Assembly (NCBI GenBank): GCA_900543555.1
Contig: UQRL01000038.1
Location: 1 to 23,967, forward strand
DNA length: 23,967 bases
Direction: 5' to 3'
From: an uncultured Oscillospiraceae bacterium
GTDB taxonomy: Bacteria > Bacillota > Clostridia > Oscillospirales > Acutalibacteraceae
Part shown: positions 1-6,763 of the stretch, piece by piece
Layout of the letters: the number at the start of each line of letters is the position of its first letter
How positions within the stretch are numbered: the stretch's first letter is position 1
Made by a program: the position numbers and the translations under genes
Notes under the pieces: generated by a model
The model's input: only the letters and a program-made list of their open reading frames with translations
Databases searched by the model: none
What the model was told of the DNA's origin: nothing

Positions 1-20
1 CCGGCAGAAGCCTTTTCTGG

Positions 21-47
21 AACCACTCGCCTAGCGAGTGGTTTTCT
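21..47 (+). terminator. Intrinsic terminator of a gene left of the window
   Basis: A perfect 10-bp stem (AACCACTCGC at 21-30 pairing with 34-43) with a 3-nt loop is followed by a short T run. It probably ends a plus-strand gene lying left of the window. No coding sequence is visible before it. Confidence 0.6.
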
Positions 48-57
48 AAATACAAGG

Positions 58-84
58 AAAAGCCTTGGCGTGCAGCCAAGGCTT
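58..84 (-). terminator. Intrinsic terminator, minus strand
   Basis: A 10-bp stem (AAGCCTTGGC at 60-69 with 75-84) and 5-nt loop is followed on the minus strand by TTTT. It lies about 30 nt beyond the stop of the minus-strand gene ending at 112 and is its natural terminator. Together with the hairpin at 21-43 it separates two convergent transcription units. Confidence 0.7.
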
Positions 85-111
85 CTTCTTTGGAAGCAAA
101 ACAAGGGCCCT

Positions 112-1179
112 TCACTCCTTCTTCTCCAGAGGGACAAGCTGCTCCGGACAGGGCCGCTCTTGGAAAACAGGCAGCCAGGTGACCTGTTCCGCCGGCTGGA
201 AGTGAAGGGCGGAAAAGGCGGTGTGCCGCAGGGGGAGCGCCTCCTCCCGCACATAGAGGGACACCGGGCCGTCCGCCCCGCCAATGATGCCGATGGAGGC
301 TGCCGTGGGACCCACCCCCGCGCCGTTCCCTGGGAGGGGATTTGGGCGCAGCGGGTCGTTGTCCACCGTGTCCTGAAGGGAGAAGCCCTCCTGCTCCGGC
401 TCCAGGGTATAGACCAGCTCCCACAGGCGGCTTGGCAACTCCCAGCCCTCTATGCGGGGCAGCTCCCTGTGGTGGATGGCCTGCAACGACTTCACTGTGA
501 GGATGCCTTTCTCCCCGGTTTTGGGATGGGCCAGCTCCACCCGGTCCCCCGGTCCCCGCACTTGGAAAACGCTTCCCGGCAAAGGGAGCGGGTCGGCCTT
601 CAGCCGCAGAGAGAGGCTTTTCACACGTTTCCGGCGGCCCCAGGGAAAGGCAAAGCGCCAGAGAGACCAGACCTTTTCGGGGTCCAGCCCATAGTGCTCG
701 CCCAGCAGCGTTCCCTCTGGCTCCTGGCTGTTCCAGTTCACGCAGCAGTTGTAATAGCTGCCGCTGCCCCGCTTATAGGGGTACTCCCTTCCGTTGACCA
801 CCGCCGCGGGATGGAAGGAAAACTCCAAGGGGTTCTCCGCTGCCATCCGCCGGCGCTCCTCCTTGGTGAAAAGCTCCTCCCTGTCATTCTCCGGGGTCAG
901 GCGCCACTTCTCCACAAAGGCGCGCACATCCTCCGGCTCTACTTGGCGGCAGAAATCCACAACCAGCGCTTTGGCGGTGGAATACACTCCCGGCACCAGC
1001 CAATGGAAGCCCGCCCAGTCAAACTCCCCCCGGAAGGGCAGCTGGACACCCGGGCGCTCCCGGTGGCTGGAGGGCGAGAAATTCCCCTGGCTGGTGACAT
1101 ACCACTCCTCAGGGGAGGGAAGGCGTTTCGAGGGGCCTGACGGCTCCAGGCGGGCCCGGTCTCCTTCCAGAAAATCCAT
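112..1179 (-). CDS. Hypothetical protein with an IGIIGGADGP motif
   Basis: This 355-residue protein has no signal peptide or membrane segment, so it is probably cytoplasmic. I do not recognise the fold. The N-terminal 250 residues are rich in Trp, Tyr and charged residues. Residues 295-305 read SIGIIGGADGP and are followed by VSLYV. This glycine-rich motif is a hallmark of the beta subunit of Na+-translocating decarboxylases (OadB/GcdB/MmdB), which are polytopic membrane proteins; nothing else here resembles them. The ATG at 1179 follows an AAGGAGGAG ribosome binding site. The gene is monocistronic, with a near-consensus promoter and terminators on both sides. A routine annotation pipeline may label it a decarboxylase subunit because of the motif; I would call it hypothetical. 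The reading frame is secure, the function is not. Confidence 0.75.
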   Translation of the reverse strand: MDFLEGDRARLEPSGPSKRLPSPEEWYVTSQGNFSPSSHRERPGVQLPFRGEFDWAGFHWLVPGVYSTAKALVVDFCRQVEPEDVRAFVEKWRLTPENDREELFTKEERRRMAAENPLEFSFHPAAVVNGREYPYKRGSGSYYNCCVNWNSQEPEGTLLGEHYGLDPEKVWSLWRFAFPWGRRKRVKSLSLRLKADPLPLPGSVFQVRGPGDRVELAHPKTGEKGILTVKSLQAIHHRELPRIEGWELPSRLWELVYTLEPEQEGFSLQDTVDNDPLRPNPLPGNGAGVGPTAASIGIIGGADGPVSLYVREEALPLRHTAFSALHFQPAEQVTWLPVFQERPCPEQLVPLEKKE

Positions 1180-1200
1180 GACAATCTCCTCCTTTTCCCC

Positions 1201-1229
1201 ATCCTACACCTGCCGGAAGGGCTTGTCAA
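1201..1229 (-). promoter_or_regulatory. Sigma-A promoter of the 112-1179 gene
   Basis: On the minus strand, a consensus TTGACA (1224-1229) and TAGGAT (1201-1206) are 17 nt apart. They lie just before the ribosome binding site of the gene starting at 1179 and after the terminator of the upstream operon, so the gene is transcribed on its own. Confidence 0.75.
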
Positions 1230-1234
1230 CACAG

Positions 1235-1262
1235 AAAAAGCCCCGGGCAAACGCCTGGGGCT
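1235..1262 (-). terminator. Terminator of the 2-oxoacid oxidoreductase operon
   Basis: A 10-bp GC-rich stem (1239-1248 with 1253-1262, one G-U pair) with an AAAC loop is followed by TTTTT on the minus strand. It lies 22 nt after the stop of the gamma-subunit gene. Confidence 0.8.
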
Positions 1263-1284
1263 TAGAGCTTCTATGTTGTCCTGT

Positions 1285-1836
1285 TTACTGCTCCTGGCCG
1301 ATCTGGATGGCCTTGCGGTTGAAGTCCAGCATCTGGGCCTTGCGGGCAGGGATGCACTTCTGCACCGCCTGGTCCAGGATATCTGCGTCGCAGAACTGGT
1401 AGTCCCCGCCAGAAAGGACTTCCTTGAACAGCTTGCCAATGAGGATCATGTTGGACAGGCCGCTCACGCCGTTCTCATCCGCCAGGGAAGTGGAGGGCAC
1501 ATAGTACACGGTGACGTCATCCCGCTCCACTTTCTTGTCGATCAGGCTGGAGTCCACGATGACAATGCCGCCGGGCTCCACCGCATTGATGAACTTGTCA
1601 AAAGAGGGCAGATTCATGGCGATGAACACGTTGGGATTGGTCACCAGGGGGGAACCGATGGCCTCGTCGGAAACGCACACGCTGCAGTTGGCGGTGCCGC
1701 CCCGCATCTCCGGGCCGTAGGAGGGCAGCCAAGAGAGCTGCTTGTTGGCGATCAAAGCGGCGTAGGCCACCACCTTCCCGGCGAACAGCACGCCCTGGCC
1801 GCCGAAGCCCGCGAAAAGAATGTTCAGATTTTTCAT
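1285..1836 (-). CDS. 2-oxoacid:ferredoxin oxidoreductase, gamma subunit
   Basis: This 183-residue protein matches the gamma (catalytic) domain family of 2-oxoacid:acceptor oxidoreductases. The signature FAGFGGQGV lies near residues 8-16 and SYGPEMRGG near residues 39-47, both typical of the CoA-binding gamma subunit; the length is normal. It is the last gene of a four-gene minus-strand operon (ferredoxin, alpha, beta, gamma) and overlaps the beta-subunit stop by 4 nt, implying translational coupling. The complex converts a 2-oxoacid plus CoA to acyl-CoA and CO2 while reducing ferredoxin, in the cytoplasm. The exact substrate (branched-chain 2-oxoacids or 2-oxoglutarate) cannot be read from this subunit. 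A terminator follows. Confidence 0.93.
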   Translation of the reverse strand: MKNLNILFAGFGGQGVLFAGKVVAYAALIANKQLSWLPSYGPEMRGGTANCSVCVSDEAIGSPLVTNPNVFIAMNLPSFDKFINAVEPGGIVIVDSSLIDKKVERDDVTVYYVPSTSLADENGVSGLSNMILIGKLFKEVLSGGDYQFCDADILDQAVQKCIPARKAQMLDFNRKAIQIGQEQ

Positions 1837-2585
1837 TTCTTCACACCCTCCTCCACATCTTTATACACACCCAGAGGATAATAGGGGATCATATTGTCAT
1901 TAAGCCACTTCAGGGCCTCTACAGGGGACATGCCCCAGTTGGTGGGGCATGTGGAGAGCACTTCCACAATGGAGTACCCCTTGCCCTCGATCTGGTTCTG
2001 GAAGGCTTTCTTAATGGCCTTCCGGGCAATGTTCACATTCTTCACGCAGTCCACGGTAACGCGCTGGGCAAAGGCCACGCCGTCCAGGGTGGAGAGCATC
2101 TCGCAGACTTTTACAGGATAGCCGGCGGTGTTGGTGTCACGGCCATAAGGGGTGGTCTGGGTGACCTGCCCCGGCAGGGAGGTGGGGGCCATCTGGCCGC
2201 CGGTCATGCCGTAAATGGCGTTGTTGATGAAGATGACGGTGATATTCTCGCCCCGGGTGGCGGCGTGAACCGTCTCGGCGGTGCCGATGGCGGCCAAATC
2301 GCCGTCGCCCTGATAGGTGAAGATCACATTGTCAGGACGGGCGCGCTTCAGGCCCGTGGCCACTGCTTGGGCGCGGCCGTGGGGGGCCTGCACCATATCG
2401 CAGGAGAAGTAATCGTAGCACATGACCGAGCAGCCCACAGAGGCCACGCCCACAGCCTTGCCTTCCACCCCAAGCTCTTCCAGGGCCTGGGCCACCAAGC
2501 GGTGGACAATGCCGTGGGTGCAGCCGGGACAGTAGTGCATGGGCGCGTCAGTCAAGGTAGACGGTTTTTGAAATACAATAGCCAT
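1833..2585 (-). CDS. 2-oxoacid:ferredoxin oxidoreductase, beta subunit (TPP-binding)
   Basis: This 250-residue subunit carries the thiamine diphosphate site. The TPP/Mg motif is visible as GDGD at residues 93-96 followed by NN at 121-122, and a conserved CPGC lies at 19-22. I place the start at the ATG at 2585, about 10 nt after GGAAAGG; a TTG two codons upstream would sit only 4 nt from that site. The gene overlaps the gamma gene by 4 nt and follows the alpha gene by about 60 nt. The protein is close to the clostridial VorA/KorB type. It needs the alpha, gamma and ferredoxin-like subunits encoded beside it to decarboxylate 2-oxoacids and pass electrons to ferredoxin. Confidence 0.92.
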   Translation of the reverse strand: MAIVFQKPSTLTDAPMHYCPGCTHGIVHRLVAQALEELGVEGKAVGVASVGCSVMCYDYFSCDMVQAPHGRAQAVATGLKRARPDNVIFTYQGDGDLAAIGTAETVHAATRGENITVIFINNAIYGMTGGQMAPTSLPGQVTQTTPYGRDTNTAGYPVKVCEMLSTLDGVAFAQRVTVDCVKNVNIARKAIKKAFQNQIEGKGYSIVEVLSTCPTNWGMSPVEALKWLNDNMIPYYPLGVYKDVEEGVKK

Positions 2586-2644
2586 AGTCAATTCGCCTTT
2601 CCGGCGGAAAGGGGCACTGCCTCTTCCGCCTATATTTTCTCGCT

Positions 2645-3691
2645 TTACAGCAGCGCTTCAATCTGTTCCAGCACTTCGGCAGGGGTGGGGATCATGCCGC
2701 CGGTGCGGCCGTAGAAGTGGACCGGCACCTTGCAGTCGATGGCCAGCTTCACGTCGTCCACCATCTGGCCCATGCTCATCTCCACCACCAGGAAATTCTT
2801 GGCGTGGCTGGCGGCGCGGTTTAATGCCTGGGTGGGGAAGGGCCACAGGGTGATGGGCCGCACCAGGCCCGCCTTGATGCCCTTTTCCCGGGCCTTGTTC
2901 ACGGCGCTGCGGGCCACACGGGAGGAGGCTCCGTAGGCCACCAGCACGATGTCCGCGTCCTCGGTCAGGTACTCCTCGGCCATCTGTTCGTTGGCCTTGA
3001 CCTGCTCATAGCGCTCATAGCGCTCCTTGACCAGCTGCTCCAGCTTCTCAGGGGTCAGGTACAGAGAGTTGATGATGTTGTGGGCGCGCTTGCCGCCGTG
3101 GCCGCTGGCAGCCCAGGGCTTTTCGGGCAGCTGCGCGGAACCCTCTTCGGGCAGCTCCACAGGCTCCATCATCTGGCCCAGCATGCCGTCGGCCAGGATC
3201 ATGGCGGGCATGCGGTACTTGTCGGCGGTGTCAAACGCGTGGGAGATCAGGTCCACCATCTCCTGCACCGTGGAGGGGGCAAACACCAGAATCTGGAAGT
3301 CGCCGTGGCCGGTGGCCTTGGTGGCCTGCCAGTAGTCCGCCTGGCTGGGCTGGATGCCGCCCAGGCCGGGGCCGCCCCGCTGCACGTTGATGATGACCGC
3401 GGGCAGGTCAGAGCCCGCCATGTAAGAGATGCCCTCGCCCTTCAGGCTGATGCCGGGAGAGGAAGAGGAGGTCATGGCGCGGATTCCAGCCGCGGAGGCG
3501 CCCAGCACCATGTTGATGGCAGCGATTTCAGATTCTGCCTGCAGATAGGTGCCGCCCACCTTGGGCATGCGCTTGGACATATACGCCGCCAGCTCGGTCT
3601 GGGGCGTGATGGGGTAGCCGAAGAAGTGATGGCAGCCGGCGCGGATGGCAGCCTCGGCCAGCGCCTCGTTGCCCTTCATCAAAACCTTCAT
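2645..3691 (-). CDS. vorB: 2-oxoacid:ferredoxin oxidoreductase, alpha subunit (VorB-type)
   Basis: The 348-residue product begins MKVLMKGNEALAEAA and carries GYPITPQTE near residue 25, the form I associate with clostridial proteins annotated as 3-methyl-2-oxobutanoate dehydrogenase subunit VorB. It is the pyrimidine-binding half of the TPP active site and pairs with the beta subunit encoded just downstream. The start is ambiguous: ATG at 3691 lies about 13 nt after AAAGG, TTG at 3697 has better spacing, and ATG at 3703 abuts the site. I chose 3691 because it gives the family's usual N-terminus. The operon is ferredoxin-alpha-beta-gamma. In amino-acid-fermenting anaerobes such complexes either oxidise branched-chain 2-oxoacids to acyl-CoA or run in reverse; the direction cannot be seen here. 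Confidence 0.92.
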   Translation of the reverse strand: MKVLMKGNEALAEAAIRAGCHHFFGYPITPQTELAAYMSKRMPKVGGTYLQAESEIAAINMVLGASAAGIRAMTSSSSPGISLKGEGISYMAGSDLPAVIINVQRGGPGLGGIQPSQADYWQATKATGHGDFQILVFAPSTVQEMVDLISHAFDTADKYRMPAMILADGMLGQMMEPVELPEEGSAQLPEKPWAASGHGGKRAHNIINSLYLTPEKLEQLVKERYERYEQVKANEQMAEEYLTEDADIVLVAYGASSRVARSAVNKAREKGIKAGLVRPITLWPFPTQALNRAASHAKNFLVVEMSMGQMVDDVKLAIDCKVPVHFYGRTGGMIPTPAEVLEQIEALL

Positions 3692-3745
3692 AAGCAAATT
3701 CATTCCTTTCTCGAGGGTTCCCCAGGGAACCCCGGACAAAATTCT

Positions 3746-3952
3746 TTACCGTTCCACAGTGATCGCCGTATCAGGGCACATGGTGGCGCAGGAAGCGCAG
3801 CCCACGCACTTTTCAGGCTCCACCAACTGGGCGGGGTGGTAGCCCTTGGCGTTTAAGCGGGTCTTATCCAGGGCGATAATCTTCAGCGGACATGCGTGCA
3901 CGCACATTCCGCAGCCCTTGCAGACCTTCTCATCCACAATGATCCTAGCCAT
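3746..3952 (-). CDS. 4Fe-4S ferredoxin subunit (delta) of the oxidoreductase
   Basis: This 68-residue protein has two CxxCxxCxxxCP-type motifs: CKGCGMCVHACP near residues 11-22 and CVGCASCATMCP near 49-60. It therefore carries two [4Fe-4S] clusters and is the electron-transfer subunit that passes electrons from the TPP site to ferredoxin. The ATG at 3952 follows AAGGAGGG. It is the first gene of the operon, about 55 nt before the alpha-subunit start. This subunit-first order is common for the four-subunit enzymes of clostridia. Confidence 0.93.
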   Translation of the reverse strand: MARIIVDEKVCKGCGMCVHACPLKIIALDKTRLNAKGYHPAQLVEPEKCVGCASCATMCPDTAITVER

Positions 3953-4019
3953 ATCGTTTTCCCTCCTTCAAGGAATTTTCTCAATTTACTTTATATGCAA
4001 TACAATGGGTAGTGCTGTG

Positions 4020-4033
4020 TTGGCATATGTCAA
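4020..4033. promoter_or_regulatory. Palindrome upstream of the ferredoxin-first operon
   Basis: The 14-bp near-palindrome TTGGCATATGTCAA (one mismatched pair) lies about 70 nt before the ferredoxin start. It overlaps a TTGACA on the minus strand, but no good -10 lies at normal spacing from it; TATAAA about 40 nt nearer the gene is the best -10 candidate. It could be an operator for the operon. The binding protein is unknown and the call is tentative. Confidence 0.3.
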
Positions 4034-4040
4034 GAACTCT

Positions 4041-4232
4041 CCCAGGGCGCGGCTTGACAGCGGAGGCACCTCTGCCCGCGGCTGTGGTTTCTCACCCAAA
4101 ACAAGGCGCGGACGTGCGCTAACTTTTCGATGAGCACGAGCGAAGCGAGCGTCTCGCCTGCCGGCTCGGTCGGTCCCGAACGGTCCCCACTAGGGACCAG
4201 GACCCCAGGGCGCGAATTGACAGCGGAGGCAC
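4041..4232. repeat. 29-bp direct repeat flanking an intergenic segment
   Basis: Two near-identical 29-bp copies lie at 4041-4069 and 4204-4232. Each is CCCAGGGCGCG, two variable bases, then TTGACAGCGGAGGCAC (27 of 29 identical). Between them is GC-rich DNA with a GGTCCC/GGGACC hairpin (4182-4198) and an alternating GAGCGAAGCGAG stretch near 4138-4150. There is no coding sequence. The stretch between the ATPase stop and the oxidoreductase promoter looks like an inserted or duplicated non-coding element. Confidence 0.6.
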
Positions 4233-4239
4233 TCCGCCC

Positions 4240-4908
4240 TCACTCCCACATGAACTTCACATAGCGCTTTACAGGCCTGAAGCCTTCCGGCAGGGGTTCC
4301 CCCTCTTTCAGGGCAAAGTCCGGGGCAGTGGAGTACAGCAGCGGCAGGCCGGTAAGCTGGGAAGCTCTTTGGGCAAACCCCAGGGCGTCCAGCAGGTCCT
4401 GAAGCTGGGTCTCCACACCCAGATGGGAATTGTTCACCAGGGCGGTAGCTTTCAGGCGGCTGGCGGCCTCTATCTCCCCCAGCAGCGCGGCAGCCTCCTC
4501 CGGTGTTTGGGACAACACCCGGTAGCGGTTGATGACGTAGAGCATCTGGTAGCCGGTTTCCTCCAACTGGCCGTGAAGCCCACCCAGAGCCGTGACGCCT
4601 GCGTCATCGCCGCCGGCATCAATAAAAACCCGGCCCGCCTGGGGCTCGAAAATGGAATACAGCTCTGGGGGCAGGGTAGGGGTATCCAGGGTGGTGCCCG
4701 CAAATACGGGAGCAATCAGCCGCACCCCGTGCTCCTCCAGCAGGCCGCCATATTCGGACGAGCGGAAATAGGGGTTGACGATATCCAGGTCCGCCACAGT
4801 GACCCTCTCCCCCGCCGCAGCCGCTTCCAAAGCCAGGTTTAGGGTGAGGTTTGTCTTGCCGCAGCCATAATGGCCGCAGACAACCGTGATACGGGCTTGC
4901 TCGCTCAT
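4240..4908 (-). CDS. ParA/MinD-like (SIMIBI) P-loop ATPase
   Basis: This 222-residue cytoplasmic protein has a Walker A motif GHYGCGKTN near residues 12-20, a switch-like DLDIVNPYFR segment and a hydrophobic strand ending in DAGGDD, as in the CobQ/MinD/ParA nucleotide-binding superfamily. It lacks the signature Lys just after the first Gly of the deviant ParA P-loop. I chose ATG 4908 because AAGGAGGAAG lies right before it; an in-frame ATG 12 codons upstream lacks such a site. Related ATPases often sit next to ferredoxin-dependent 2-oxoacid oxidoreductase genes in clostridia. Here about 290 nt of repeat-containing DNA separates it from that operon, so co-transcription is not clear. It may help assemble or regulate the metalloenzyme; that is inference. 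Confidence 0.8.
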   Translation of the reverse strand: MSEQARITVVCGHYGCGKTNLTLNLALEAAAAGERVTVADLDIVNPYFRSSEYGGLLEEHGVRLIAPVFAGTTLDTPTLPPELYSIFEPQAGRVFIDAGGDDAGVTALGGLHGQLEETGYQMLYVINRYRVLSQTPEEAAALLGEIEAASRLKATALVNNSHLGVETQLQDLLDALGFAQRASQLTGLPLLYSTAPDFALKEGEPLPEGFRPVKRYVKFMWE

Positions 4909-5276
4909 AGCTTCCTCCTTTGGGGCGCAAACTCTCCCCTGCAAGAGAGGGACGCTCTTCTTGCATTTCCCTCTCCCGGAATGGGAGTAATTCTTATCTT
5001 AACACAAAAGCGGCGTGGTTTCAACAAGAAACGCCGCTTTAACTTGTTAAAATATGGGAACATCCCGCATTTTCAGAGCATTGCACAGTTTCCCTAAAAC
5101 GCCTCTTCAAGCTCTGTTCATAAATTCCTTACGGAAACTTCAAAAAAGGCTTATGGCCTCTTCATAATTATGGGGTAGACTGGTGACAATGAAAGATGAA
5201 GGAAGGTGAAAGCCGAAAGCGACAAAACCTTTTCGTGAAAATGACCTCTCTTTTCATTTCATTTTATTAACATACT

Positions 5277-5384
5277 GTCCTTCGGTGGGGTAGGGACCGG
5301 CAGCCGCCGTCCCGAGGCCAACGCCCCGCCGATGCGGCAGACCAAAAATTCTCGCCTTTGCCTTCTTTGGGCAAAGGCGTTTTT
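5277..5384 (+). ncRNA. Candidate structured small RNA of unknown class
   Basis: An outer helix can form between GGTGGGG (5284-5290) and CCCCGCC (5324-5330). It encloses a hairpin in which GGGAC (5293-5297) pairs with GTCCC (5309-5313), with GGC/GCC inside. An intrinsic terminator follows at 5353-5384. No open reading frame occupies the segment, and the terminator lies about 95 nt before spoIVB, so it does not end a known gene. It does not match tRNA, SRP RNA, tmRNA, or the riboswitch consensus sequences I know. It could be a small RNA or an attenuating leader of spoIVB. Confidence 0.35.
5353..5384 (+). terminator. Intrinsic terminator upstream of spoIVB
   Basis: A perfect 10-bp stem, CGCCTTTGCC (5353-5362) with 5370-5379, has a 7-nt loop and is followed by TTTTT. 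The direction is plus. There is no plus-strand gene before it in the window, so it ends either a small RNA or a leader transcript. Confidence 0.75.
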
Positions 5385-5479
5385 AATTGTCAAAATATTT
5401 TTCATCCCGGGTGGCAGAGTAAAAAACGGGCGCGGTTTCTTTTTTTCGCAAAACCTGCCCAGGAAAGGGATGAATACCG

Positions 5480-6652
5480 ATGAGATCGTTTTGGAAGCGA
5501 TTGCGCCAGCAGTTCAACCCCCACAGCCTTTCCAAAGGGGTAAAGGTCTTTGCCCTGAGTGTGGGCGCCACGGCGGTATGTATGCTGGCCTCCTTGAGCT
5601 TTTTAAAGCTGGAACCCAGCCGGGGCACTGCCCTGGAGGCCTCTGCCTTTAATGGGGGCAGGGAATTCCTGTCCCCGCAGGCGGCCCAAACCTCCGTGGG
5701 ACAGGGTTCCCAGGAAAGCCCTGGGAAGGTGGTCCCCCTGGGGACTGTCTTTGGCATTAAGCTCTTCACAGACGGGGTCATTGTGGCCTCGCTTTCAGAC
5801 CTGTACACCTCAAACGGGGTGTGCTGCCCTGCCGCAGAAGCCGGCATACTGCCCGGGGACTATCTGCTGGAGGCCGACGGCATGGAGATTCCCAGCAACC
5901 AAAGCCTGGCGGAGTATATTGGCCAAAGCGCCGGAGAGGCCATCACCTTCCAAGTGCGCCGGGGGGAGCAGGTCTTTGAGACCCAGGTGACTCCCGTGTA
6001 TGGAGAAGGTTCTTTTAAAACCGGCATGTGGGTGCGGGACAGCGCCGCGGGCATTGGCACCCTGACCTTTTACGATCCATCCACTGGCTGCTTTGCCGGG
6101 CTGGGGCACGGCATCTGCGACATGGATACCAGCGGCGTGATGACGCTGAAATCCGGGGAGCCCATGCCCATTACCCTCAGCGGCGTAATCAAAGGCAAAG
6201 CTGACGCGCCCGGCCAGCTGCAGGGCTATTTCTCTTCGGAGGAGCCCTTGGGCACCCTGTTGGCCAACCGGGAGACCGGCGTCTATGGCACTCTTTTAGA
6301 AGCGCCCAAGGGGGAGCCCTTGGAAATTCTTCCCAAGGAACAGGTGCGATGCGGCCCGGTGCAGCTGCTGGTCAGCCTGGATGAAACCGGCCCCCAGCTC
6401 TATGAAGGGGAAATCGTCCAGATCGCCAATGCGGACCAGCTGACGAAAAACCTGGTGGTTCGGGTGACGGACTCCCGGCTTCTGCAGGCCACCGGCGGCA
6501 TTGTGCAGGGCATGAGCGGCTGCCCCATCCTGCAGGATGGGAAGCTGGCTGGGGCGGTTACCCATGTGTTCACAGAGGACCCCACCACCGGCTACGGCAT
6601 TTTTGCCCAGGTGATGTGGGAAGAGTGTCAAAGCTGCCAGGGAACGGGTTGA
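5480..6652 (+). CDS. spoIVB: SpoIVB, sporulation signalling serine peptidase
   Basis: This 390-residue protein has an N-terminal membrane anchor (about residues 22-43), a PDZ domain (about 85-175) and an S55 peptidase domain. The catalytic triad is readable by comparison with SpoIVB: His210 in GLGHGICD, Asp331 in VRVTDS and Ser346 in GMSGCP, with the family's exact 15-residue Asp-Ser spacing. It is made in the forespore, secreted into the space between the membranes, and cuts SpoIVFA so that pro-sigma-K processing can start in the mother cell. ATG 5480 lies 10 nt after AGGAAAGGG. A terminator follows directly. In most spore formers spo0A is the next gene; here another gene intervenes. Confidence 0.96.
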   Translation: MRSFWKRLRQQFNPHSLSKGVKVFALSVGATAVCMLASLSFLKLEPSRGTALEASAFNGGREFLSPQAAQTSVGQGSQESPGKVVPLGTVFGIKLFTDGVIVASLSDLYTSNGVCCPAAEAGILPGDYLLEADGMEIPSNQSLAEYIGQSAGEAITFQVRRGEQVFETQVTPVYGEGSFKTGMWVRDSAAGIGTLTFYDPSTGCFAGLGHGICDMDTSGVMTLKSGEPMPITLSGVIKGKADAPGQLQGYFSSEEPLGTLLANRETGVYGTLLEAPKGEPLEILPKEQVRCGPVQLLVSLDETGPQLYEGEIVQIANADQLTKNLVVRVTDSRLLQATGGIVQGMSGCPILQDGKLAGAVTHVFTEDPTTGYGIFAQVMWEECQSCQGTG

Positions 6653-6657
6653 ACAGG

Positions 6658-6693
6658 AAAGGCGCGCCGCCGGATGTGGGGGCGCGCCTTTTT
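6658..6693 (+). terminator. Terminator of spoIVB
   Basis: An 11-bp stem (AAAGGCGCGCC at 6658-6668 with 6681-6691) and 12-nt loop runs into TTTTT. It lies 5 nt after the spoIVB stop and ends that unit before the next promoter. Confidence 0.85.
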
Positions 6694-6704
6694 CCCACCC
6701 GCAC

Positions 6705-6732
6705 TTTACAGCCGCGTTTCAGCTGCTATAAT
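6705..6732 (+). promoter_or_regulatory. Sigma-A promoter of the DUF4304-like gene
   Basis: TTTACA (6705-6710) and TATAAT (6727-6732) are 16 nt apart, right after the spoIVB terminator and about 30 nt before the start codon. The downstream gene is thus expressed independently of spoIVB. Confidence 0.75.
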
Positions 6733-6763
6733 GATAACAGTTGACTACACAGGAGGGATGGGA

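Larger units (their letters stand above)
4909..5479. other. Long intergenic region between the ATPase gene and spoIVB
   Basis: No convincing gene lies here. A strong hairpin (AAAGCGGCGT at 5007-5016 with 5031-5040, 14-nt loop) sits in AT-rich flanks and could terminate transcription on either strand. From about 5041 to 5275 the DNA is AT-rich without clear signals. From about 5277 to 5384 there is GC-rich foldable sequence with an intrinsic terminator, given separately. A possible forespore-type promoter for spoIVB should lie between 5385 and 5460, but no convincing sigma-F or sigma-G site is readable. Confidence 0.5.

Noticed and set aside
70..1140. 356-codon plus-strand open frame opposite the first hypothetical gene
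   Set aside because: It is a GC-driven antisense shadow: no ribosome binding site, Pro/Arg/Gln-rich with no recognisable domain, and the minus-strand gene has promoter, ribosome binding site and terminator.
3080..3856. 258-codon plus-strand open frame
   Set aside because: Antisense to the well-supported alpha and ferredoxin subunits; Gly/His/Ala-rich composition is typical of a shadow frame.
5385..5479. Sigma-G or sigma-F promoter in front of spoIVB
   Set aside because: One is expected from the biology of the gene, but no sequence matches the -35/-10 pair well enough to be reported.
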